Source: Amoebophrya sp. AT5.2
Lineage: Eukaryota > Sar > Dinophyceae > Syndiniales > Amoebophryaceae
Reading direction: 5' to 3'
Length of the DNA stretch: 19,762 nt
NCBI GenBank assembly: GCA_005223375.1
Contig: RXOD01004629.1
Coordinates: 1 to 19,762, forward strand
This document shows, piece by piece, positions 10,929-18,879 of this stretch. The position numbers and the translations under genes were made by a program. Numbering within the stretch: the first letter of the stretch is position 1; the number at the start of each line of letters is the position of its first letter. The notes under the pieces are model-generated. The model was not told the DNA's origin. It saw only the letters and a program-made list of their open reading frames with translations, and searched no databases.

Positions 10929-13385
10929 ATGGCGTCGCCGAACCCCAAGTACAAGAGGGAGCCGACGTCGTCGCCGGAACCGGAGGAAGAAAGTATCGTC
11001 GCCTCCCCGCCCCCGGCCGCGCCGAAGAAGACGCTCGAAGAAATTGCGATCAAGGACGAGCCGACTTCCTGCCCCAAGCCGGAGAGCGCGGCGCAGCCGC
11101 TGGAGGCGTCGTTCCATGACGATCATACCGAAGCGAGCCGGTCGGTGAATGAATCGTGCCGCATCATCGTCCCGGACTTCGTCCTGAACGAAATCACGGA
11201 GAAGAAGGCTGCGATGAAGAGCATCAAGGAGTGGGAGAAAATGAACACCAACGAAATGAATGAGATCAACAAGGAGCAGCGGTTTCTGGTGCTGCCTTCT
11301 ATTTTTCTGGCAGCGTGATGAAGATTTTCACGCTGTCTCTAAGGAGCTACCATGCGTCTCGGCGGATACAAGAACAACGATGCTTGAGCATTTCTTGGGA
11401 TGCGAAGTAGTTACTGTTACAACTCGCCATAGCGGCTGCGAGGTTCGGCGGCCACACACACTGCTCGGCGTGGCTGATGCAGATAGGAACCTGATCGTCG
11501 CCGAAAGAACCAGTGTAGCGACAGTGCTTTGTTTCTGGTTGCGGAGGATGCGGCAGTGGTTGAGGATATGCGCACACGGGAGAGGACCCGTCCAAGAATT
11601 AGTGGAGCTGATGTAGCAGTATTTGATGGGTGACTCGAGGAGTACGGAGCAGCTTGCTGCTACATGCTAGCACTCCTCGACGTCGACCCAGGAACTGGGC
11701 TCCTGGTGGGTCATGCGCCTGTGCATAGCTATTTAAGGAATCCCAAAAAAGATAAACAGCGGAACAGTGGCACCATCAATCTTGTTCTCCCCCACCACAC
11801 TACAGACGAAATTGCAGAACAAGTTGAACAAGAAGAAGTTCCAAGTCAATAAATCCGCGAACTCGCTGACAGGTATATCGACCATGCTTTGACTCTAGTT
11901 TCCATGTGATTGCGAATCAAGTTCCACTTTTGGATAAGCAGGTGCGAAATAAGTCATGGCATGAAACCGTTACCCCGCAGCCGACCAATTAATTTTCATC
12001 AGGGTTCATTTTGAACGAGATCTTGACCAAGTCTGGCCCGGAGGACTTCATGCTGGCTCACATCTGCGATGGGGACAAGGTGCGGCGAGTTGTCTTTTAT
12101 TCGCGTGTTTATTTTAGAAAATTGAAAGGTGCCTCGCTCCTGCCCTTTAGAAAAATTAAATATTTGATCACAACATCTTTCCTCAGGTCACGTTCGTCAC
12201 CGCGGAGGAGTACAACGAAATCGTTCTGCACTTGGGCAAACTGAAGTCCCGCCGCGGGACCAAGGTCTCCACGCCCGACGCGTCCCCGCTTGGAAAAGGA
12301 TTCTCCAAGGACAATAGCCCGGGCGATGGCTCCAGCGGATCTTTGGCAGAAGAGCCGAAGCGCGCCGTCATGCCCTTCCGTCTCCTTAGCCCGATCCAGG
12401 AGGCGAACGGTGCAGGCTTTCTTTCTTCGAGTTTGATTATACCTTTTTGAAGATCGTTTGTTTATGGTTCGTTGCTCGAAAATCACAAGCATAGTCTTAG
12501 TAGACTTGCAGGCAATTATCACTTGCTTGAGATCGCATTCGCAGATCGAATCCGCTGCAGGGAGACTTTTAGCCATGCGCTCCGATTTTCCAGCATCAGC
12601 ATGGTTTTCGTCTCATCATCACCAGGAAAGAGGAGCCGAGCCGATCGCCGGTTTCATTCCGAGGAGCCGACCCCTTCCCCGCTGACCTACAAGTTGCCCA
12701 AGTCGATGTATTTTAACGAATGCAAATATGCTTGGTGCTAGTCAGTGTCTTGCAGAGCCTCCATTTGGAAACTACCGATGGTTGTGGAGCAAAAGGCTTT
12801 AGCTCTTAGTGAGGCACTTGGATACGACTCCAAAAAAACAAATTGAGGCACATGATTGAGCAGGAGCAGAAGTTCGACTTCAAGTTTGGCACCACTTCCA
12901 CCTTCTCTACGTACGGTTTCAAGCTGCATCCGGACGCCGAGACCGCTCGCGCGCTTGGCAGGGCCTCCTCGTACAATCTTCACATGGCATTCAGCTTTAG
13001 CTTTTCGCAATGATGGACGATAGATTTCTGATATTCGGAGCAGCACGCTGAACAAAGACTAGTGCCGCGGCGTGATGCTGCGCCACGGCGAGGTCACGCA
13101 CGGTCGCATGCCGTCGGAAATCTCGACACAGGTCCAGCGCAGTGGTGAAGACCGACGTGGATATCAAAATGACGCGGTCGGCATCTTTGTCCAAGAAGAA
13201 CGAGGAAGCAGCAAAGTACTGTAGCTGTTTGAATGGATTTCGATTTGGATGCTTTCCTACTTTTCGACCACGGCAGAGCATAGCCGTTGACGACCTCGAC
13301 TTCGGCACATTGGTGCAATTTTATCTCACACAGGACCGTCAAGGAGGACAGCGGCTTGGTGGAAATGAAGAGCTGGCTGAACTGA
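10929..13385 (+). CDS. Gene D: 355 aa protein of unknown function, 8 exons
   Basis: Exons are 10929-11288, 11806-11872, 12003-12079, 12187-12409, 12626-12707, 12848-12970, 13132-13215 and 13334-13385. The seven GT...AG introns measure 517, 130, 107, 216, 140, 161 and 118 bp, with phases 0, 1, 0, 1, 2, 2, 2. Every join keeps one open frame to TGA at 13383, and the 1068 bp total divides by three. The start has a good context (GCCATGG). I do not recognise a family. Residues 1-75 are Pro/Ser/Glu-rich and disordered (KREPTSSPEPEEE). Residues ~88-142 form a charged helical stretch (MNEINKEQRFL-TKLQNKLNKK). Residues 144-190 look like a compact folded domain (EEYNEIVLHLGKLK). The rest is basic and Ser/Pro-rich, ending in a charged helix (SKKNEEAAK-TVKEDSGL). 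A charged, partly disordered nuclear or cytoskeletal protein is only a guess. The weakest splice site is the intron 5 acceptor (AAATTGAG), which has no pyrimidine tract. Exon 5 is the least protein-like. Confidence 0.75.
11289..11805 (+). other. Gene D intron 1, rich in inverted repeats
   Basis: 517 bp, phase 0, GTGCTG donor and CTCCCCCACCACACTACAG acceptor. It carries several hairpins. GCTGCC/GGCAGC (11291-11296 / 11309-11314) starts two bases into the intron. ATGTAGCAG/CTGCTACAT (11611-11619 / 11657-11665) and CGAGGAGT/ACTCCTCG (11636-11643 / 11672-11679) overlap. GACCCA/TGGGTC and CCAGGA/TCCTGG lie at 11685-11712. The remaining introns of this gene, 107-216 bp long, show no comparable structure. 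Confidence 0.75.
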
Positions 13386-14187
13386 GCGCCACGTTCGTCG
13401 CGCAGAAAAGAAACTTCGCTCGCTGTTCTACTCGTCCCGGCCGGCCGCCAGAACGGTAGCGCCAGCTCGTGAGGTAGAGGCTCTTCGTGATCTATGAGTC
13501 TTCCGATGGGGAAAAAGAATGCGGCTGGACTAAATGATGTGATCATGTGATGATCGATAGGAGATGGAAGGTGAGGTAGACTCTTGCAGGAAAGATAGTC
13601 GCGCTGCCTTTCTTGTGCGTGGGGGTCTACATGAATGGAGTTCGAACAATCACGGCTAGTACAACAACTACCAATGGTGGTCGTGTTTAGCTTTCTACCG
13701 AGCAGTAGCAAGGGCAGAGTCGTACTCGATAGATGGGATAGCTGATGACGCCGCTACTTTATCAAGCTCCAGCGTAAACGCACAGATCATTCTTGCCGTA
13801 GAAGTACGGTCAGTGTAGTTTTCGTTGCTAGTTATAATTCTTTATCCGGCGACCGAAGCATCAAACAGGCCTCCTCGTACCAGCAGCGACTCTTATTTTC
13901 ATCGTATGCTGTTTGTTACGTTAAACACCATTTGAATAGGTTCTTGAACCGCGATCAGATACTCACCAGCCCTACACTTCCGCCCCCGATGCCTGCCTAT
14001 CAAAGTGCCAGTCGATCTAGATGCGTTTTCGTTTGTGTGTTTTACAATTTTCTCAGCAAATTTGAATTCACATCCGTGATGCGTAATCTCAGATTGTTGC
14101 ACAACTACGACTGTAGCAGTACAAGTTCTTACTTAGTGAAGCTTTTCTTCTTGTTTAAAGTAATTGAGTGTGAAAGTGGTCGGCGGA

Positions 14188-14218
14188 CCCTGGCTACTCG
14201 AAGGGCCCTGGCTACTCG
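14188..14218 (+). repeat. 13 bp direct repeat
   Basis: CCCTGGCTACTCG occurs at 14188-14200 and again at 14206-14218. It is followed by a small inverted repeat, AGTCGA ... TCGACT, at 14221-14240. Confidence 0.8.
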
Positions 14219-14532
14219 CGAGTCGATCACTCGGTCGACTGACGAAGGCCAGAGGCAGTCGAAGTGATGCTATAGAGGGACCCCGACGGACGACCGAATA
14301 CAAGCTCGCGCCTCTTCAGAGTGATGTTTGGGTTTGAGAAACGTAAATGAGTGCGCTTTGGTGGTGAAATTGAGGCTGCGACATCTTCTGGAAGCTGTAC
14401 CGAGAAACAGCGGACGACGGAGACGGACAATGAAGTATTAGCTAGCACTCGTCCTGAACTGCACGGTTTTCGATAAGTACTGTTCTCGCAGCACAGAGCG
14501 AAGTCTAAAACTCAGCGCGAGCGGATCCAGAT

Positions 14533-14574
14533 GCGATGTCGAGAGCAGGAGACGCGATGTCGAGAGCAGGAGAC
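14533..14574 (+). repeat. Exact 21 bp tandem duplication
   Basis: The unit GCGATGTCGAGAGCAGGAGAC is present twice without mismatch (14533-14553 and 14554-14574), which suggests a recent slippage or duplication event. It lies outside any supported exon. Confidence 0.9.
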
Positions 14575-14965
14575 GAGTACTGCTCCCTCGCAGATGCAGT
14601 AAGCCTTTGTCTCTTAGACAGTGACGCACGCGCGCGAGGAGCTCGTGACCGATTGGCGCCAGAACCAGAATCCTACCGCTTTGAGCCAATGCTTCGCGTC
14701 ATTGAGAGCCGATAAAACGCATTTCCTCCAGTAGTCAGCAATGAATGTAATACACACCGGAGTCAAAGATAAGCGTCAGAAGGTCGCTCAGTGCTGCGCG
14801 ATATCGCATTCAGCTTGGTTTCAAAGATGCGGCGCACGAGCGACCACAGCGCGGGCTTCATCGTGTGCCGACCGGCGGGGCAGACGCCATAAGGACGATG
14901 CTTCCGCTGCCGACTTCTGGCGATACTTCGGCATGTGGTAGCTGTCGGTCGCAGCAGGTCTCAAC

Positions 14966-17900
14966 ATGGACGATAACTCGAACCCGTTTGCTGGGCACCT
15001 TTATAGACCACCAGCCAGAGCTCCGTCCACACTCCCAGACGCGCTGTTTCCTCAAAGGACGCAGACACCAGCTCCCGGCGCATCCTATTCCTTCGATTGG
15101 AATAATTTTGGTGGGCAGATTTGTGCGAAGGATGTGGTCGCGGCAGCCCGCTTTGAACAGAACAGGCAAAGCGCCATCGGCCACGGGGCGCGGTACCAGG
15201 AGACGATGACCAAGACGACGGCTTGGCAATTCAAGCGATATCTCGAGGTATAGCGTCTCGCGTCATTGAATAGATGGAAGGACCGCGCGGGCAATGCATC
15301 GCGTCGCCCCTCCATCCAAGCCTGTACTTCGGGCGACGAGAACAACTAAGGAAAATTGTTATTGACGGAGAAAAATATGGCCGAAATAACTTGAAAATAC
15401 GTCCAGAATATGGGAGCCCGACGGGCCCGGACATGAACAGAGAAAAATCATCATGCCATCGCGTTTAGCTTCAGATAGATGGTTCGTTCTGGACCTATTC
15501 TGGACATATTTTGGCGGCCGCCGCGGCCGGGGTCGGGGGTGCCCGTCGACGCTGTCCAGATGTGACGCGCGACCTCGCGAACTTTCTTCTATAGACATCT
15601 ATTCCTATATAGGATCCATTGATTTGACCATCGCGAAAAAATGTATTTTGGACATCCAGAAGTTGTTTGAGTCAATGGATTAGCATTGTTCTATCACATT
15701 GAAACGCGATGGCATGCTGTGATATCTGGCGAAAAACTGCGGTCGTAGCGACTGCAGATCCGGCAGGTGAGGTTTTTCAATGCGAATCGTTAAACCCATA
15801 AGTATACACAACTTCAGGGAGGCGGAAAATACATATTCTGGAGGTCCAGAACATGTTTTTTGAGGAGGTGCGCGGAACAATTTCTGCGAGCATGAGTGAG
15901 CAGCTGCGCGGGCCGAAGATAGACGCAGGCGGTTGTAGTCGCAGCTGCAACTACTACTACAGACTAGAGCTGTGTTTGACTGTTGCGCTGCAGTATCCAT
16001 CTGCAAGCTACTTATTACTCGTGTACAGCCACACGATCAAACTCAAAGCCCAAACAAACTAAACTCTCCACAGAAAGCGCGGGAAATTACGGCGGTTGCG
16101 ACGGTGAAACGGGGCTTGGAAAAGTACAAAGCCGATGGTCGGGAGACTGCGCGCAGCTCGTCGTCGACATCGTACGGGCCGAAAGCCTCGATCAAGCAGC
16201 CCAAGAATCCGGCGGACGATTTCGGGGCCCCGCTGCCGGTGAGGGGCGATGCGGCTGCTGGGCTGGGGGAGAAGGACGTGAGCAAGAAGTCAACCTCCAG
16301 GCGGCAGAAAATCCAAGCTGAGTCTTGGGCCGCACACTTGAAAAGGAAGCCAGACAAAGAAAGCACTGAGGTAAAGGCTGCGAAGATCTTTGATGCCGCC
16401 AGTAGATGCTGGCTGTTGAAATGCGAACCGCTACCGCTTCCGAGGACTTGTTCATGATCATAAAAGCCATTTATAGCTCGCTGCGTTTATGAATATAGAT
16501 ATACTCTTCGTTATCACGCCAGCGCTCCTGCTTCTCTGCACAGATTCTTGAAGCAGTTTGCGAGCAGCCGGAACCGCTCGCCTACAGAAAGCCCCGCGAG
16601 AATGCTTTTGCTCGCAGCAACGCCTTTGCCGCGATCGATCTACAGCAGTCCACGGCCGTCGCTTCGTCAATGTTTTTCGCGAGCAAGATGAGTTCTTCGT
16701 TCCTCCGAGGATCTGCCGCACGACTTGCAGGAAGTGAAGGCGCCGCGCTTCCTGAGCTTCCAGCGCGTGGTCGGGTTTCGCAGGCAAATCCTTTTGCCAG
16801 CCCCGGCAAAGCAGAAGTTCTTTCCCAGGATAGCGGATCCGAACTGGTTGTGGACGTCGCGGCCGCTGGAAAGGCGCGCCCGAATACGAAAGCCAGTCTT
16901 GCAACGAAAGCAGGGCTCTTGAAAGCCTCGACGGCTTCGCCCAGCTCCAATCCTGGCGTCAAGCAAAGCAAGAAACGGGCTCACACAAGTTCCGCCAACG
17001 TGTTGCAGACGCCAGTCAAAGCAGCTAGCAAACGCCGATCCAGGGGGAGGGCGAGTATCGCCACTCCGCTGCGGCGCCAGAGTCTGAAAAAGAAAACGAC
17101 CTGGACGAAGTCGCATGCTGGCGGCGATAGCGCCCGCCGATTGTGGGGAGAAGATCAAGACGACGCGGCTGGCGGAGGCGAGCCTGGCTCTGCGCCAGAA
17201 CCCGACAACAGAGCGTTCGAAGCTTTGATCGACATGGATTCACCGGATGAGGAGCTGCTGGCGACAGAAAGAGGAGGCCTCAACATGAAGCTCCCCGCTG
17301 CGGAGCAAAAGCCGGCCGGGAAGAACGACAACAAAACTAAAAAGGTAGATGGCGAAATTTATACAGAAGTTCACGCTCACTGCAGTCGTTTTATATCTGA
17401 TTTCAATTTTAATTTTGCGCGCACAGCTACCGTTCATATTCATTGCGATCTCCAATATTATCAACAGGCGAGTAGGAGTCCAGTATATTCCGGAACTCCA
17501 AGTCGAGCAACTGGCACAGTGAAGACCGACATTGCTGGGCAGGCGTTGTCGAAGGTGGGGAAGACCGATGACAGTGTCAGAACTCCGCCCACAGCGTCAG
17601 CGCCGCGCCACCTTTCTGCATTTTCCGAATGCGGTGAAGACAAGGCGCACCGCGAAGGGGTCCGGAGCGATTCCTTTTTTACTCCTGCAGCAGGCTCTGC
17701 GAGTCTGTCTAAGAAACGCGGAGCAGCCGGACTTTCTTCCGCAAGAAGTGACTGGCTGAGTGAAGAAGGAGACGAAGATCTCGCAATGGAGTTCCGGGCC
17801 CTGCAGAGGCGAATAGAAGAACTAAAAGATGAAAAGGATAAATTAAAACAACCGACGAACAGAGACGAGGAGAAAACCTTCCGCAAGATGTGGAACGACA

Positions 17901-18019
17901 TCGAAAAACAAATCGATAAGTGCAAGAAGCTGAAGGCGCGAAATGCTTGCCGCCGCTGCAGATCCAACAACGAGCTCAGCGCAAAAATTCGACGCCTGGA
18001 CGATGTTGAAGGAGAGTGA
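14966..18019 (+). CDS. Gene E: 643 aa basic, coiled-coil protein of unknown function, 4 exons
   Basis: Exons are 14966-15247, 16074-16370, 16544-17344 and 17468-18019, all joined in phase 0. Introns are 826, 173 and 123 bp with donors GTATAG, GTAAAG and GTAGAT and acceptors TCTCCACAG, CTCTGCACAG and TATCAACAG. The first ATG after a possible leader acceptor (GTCGCAG) is used as start. I do not recognise a family. Residues 1-94 contain an NPF tripeptide and an aromatic block (YSFDWNNFGG). Residues 95-193 are Lys/Arg/Ser-rich. Residues ~336-370 are strongly basic with a TPVK site (LQTPVKAASKRRSRGR), which would fit nuclear or chromatin localisation. Residues ~567-615 form a charged coiled coil (RALQRRIEELKDEKDKLK), followed by a Cys-containing basic tail. 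Near the 3' end a second frame (17943-18101) is also open and protein-like, so the last ~20 residues are the least certain part. Gene E converges on the minus-strand remnants to its right. Confidence 0.8.
15393..15855. repeat. Cluster of related TTCTGGACNTATTTT motifs in both orientations
   Basis: Related motifs lie at 15393-15415 (GAAAATACGTCCAGAATATG), 15484-15515 (GTTCTGGACCTATTCTGGAC then ATATTTTGG), 15641-15660 (ATGTATTTTGGACATCCAGA) and 15825-15852 (GGAAAATACATATTCTGG then AGGTCCAGAAC). The second and fourth are inverted with respect to each other, sharing GTTCTGGACCT exactly and a looser TATTTT half. They lie partly inside and partly outside the 14 bp inverted-repeat element, so the structure is nested. 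Confidence 0.6.
15453..15715. mobile_element. 263 bp element with 14 bp terminal inverted repeats (MITE-like or introner-like)
   Basis: The left end ATGCCATCGCGTTT (15453-15466) is a perfect inverted match to the right end AAACGCGATGGCAT (15702-15715). The interior has no coding frame. It includes a GC palindrome block (GCGGCCGCCGCGG, 15514-15526) and motifs related to TTCTGGACATATTTTGG. Size, structure and location inside an intron fit a non-autonomous DNA transposon (MITE) or an intron-forming element. I see no clear target-site duplication beyond two bases (AT), so mobility is unproven. Confidence 0.5.
16371..16543 (+). other. Gene E intron 2
   Basis: 173 bp, phase 0, GTAAAG donor, CTTCTCTGCACAG acceptor. 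The frame upstream of the donor continues only to a TGA at 16455, consistent with intron sequence. Confidence 0.85.
17345..17467 (+). other. Gene E intron 3, stopless and a multiple of three
   Basis: 123 bp, phase 0, GTAGAT donor and AATATTATCAACAG acceptor. The interior is much more AT-rich than the flanking exons and encodes an Asn/Phe/His-rich peptide (DFNFNFARTATVHIHC) unlike its surroundings. With no in-frame stop, a simple ORF reading runs through it. Retention would insert 41 residues and keep the frame. Confidence 0.72.
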
Positions 18020-18879
18020 TGAACGGGAAAACGAAAGCGGAGCCTCGGAGGAAATGGCCTCTTTCGGTATTGCTGACGTTTTTATTTATTTTCCTAATTA
18101 CTTAGTTTTAGTAGCACGAGCACCAGCAGCATCGAAACACAAGCAACAGCCGCGTGCAGCATGGGGGGGGGGAAGAAGTGGGGGCCGCGTTTGTTTGTGG
18201 TGCTGTCTATCCTTTTCGGCTTGCAGAAACGACGCCGCGGGCATTCGACTGCTGCCCCCCCGGAGTTGGCGCGCGGAAAGCTCGCCACCCGGGGCGCCTC
18301 GCTGTTTTCACTTTTTCCGCTTGCTTCTTTGGGCGGCGCGGAAGAAACAGCACGGCGCACCATGGCGATAGAGGCCACCAGCACCCGCGCAAAAACGTGC
18401 GCGCAGCTTTCTCCATCTCTTCCCATTTGGCTGGTTTCCAGTCGTGCGGCTGCATTTGGGCGCAGCGCTGGCGCCTTTCGGTATATCTCCGCGCCACCCG
18501 CAGCCCCCCCGCCTGCGCTTTGCGTGCGCTTTTATTTGCTGGGCCTCGTGGACGTTGATCCATGCGGGCGCGCGCCCCACGCTTGCGCGCCTTCAGCTCC
18601 GCGCCTGAGGAGGACCAGCGAAGGCCCCTGGAACGGCTCCAGGGCCTCGCCGCGTTGTTTGTTTTTCGTCGTCTTGGAGATGGTGACCGGCCGCGACCCT
18701 CAGCAAGTCGCCTCCCCCGTCCACTTCCACGCATGGCGTTCGCGCTTTCCTGGCGTCTTGTTTTCGCGCCGTGGGTTTTCTGCTTTTCTCTGTGATTGGT
18801 TCGCGGATCGCGCCAGGGCTCAAAGCGCTGGGCGAGGCGCGATCGGTTGCGGGCCGACTTCGCGAGGGCGGCGGCGTCG
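18020..18879. other. GC-rich region with fragmentary minus-strand coding signal
   Basis: No complete gene is supported. The plus-strand frame 18161-18901 is long because of high GC and has poor protein character. On the minus strand, pieces read as plausible peptide but in different frames. One (18426 to 18094) ends with a hydrophobic tail (AVACVSMLLVLVLLKL) just before a TAG, which would be a C-terminal membrane anchor. It crosses a G9 homopolymer run (18164-18172 on the plus strand). These pieces may be the 3' part of the remnant gene at 18880-19762. Confidence 0.35.

Larger units (their letters stand above)
13386..14965. other. Intergenic gap, genes D to E
   Basis: About 1.6 kb without a supported gene. 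It contains an exact 21 bp tandem duplication at 14533-14574, a 13 bp direct repeat at 14188-14218, and a possible alternative last exon for gene D beginning at 13869. The long minus-strand frame at 13094-13711 overlaps two gene D exons in antisense and is not accepted. Confidence 0.5.
15248..16073 (+). other. Gene E intron 1 (826 bp) containing a repeat element
   Basis: Phase 0, GTATAG donor, AACTCTCCACAG acceptor. It is several times longer than most introns here because it contains the inverted-repeat element at 15453-15715 and flanking copies of a TCCAGAATAT-type motif. Short frames inside it show no protein character. Confidence 0.8.

Noticed and set aside
13063..13131. 23-codon protein-like peptide (CRGVMLRHGEVTHGRMPSE) inside gene D intron 6
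   Set aside because: It has no phase-compatible donor upstream and is preceded by an in-frame TAG. The simple 12970/13132 join gives an uninterrupted frame.
13094..13711. 205 aa minus-strand ORF
   Set aside because: It lies antisense to gene D exons 7 and 8, which are phase-consistent and end in a sensible stop, and its residue composition is irregular.
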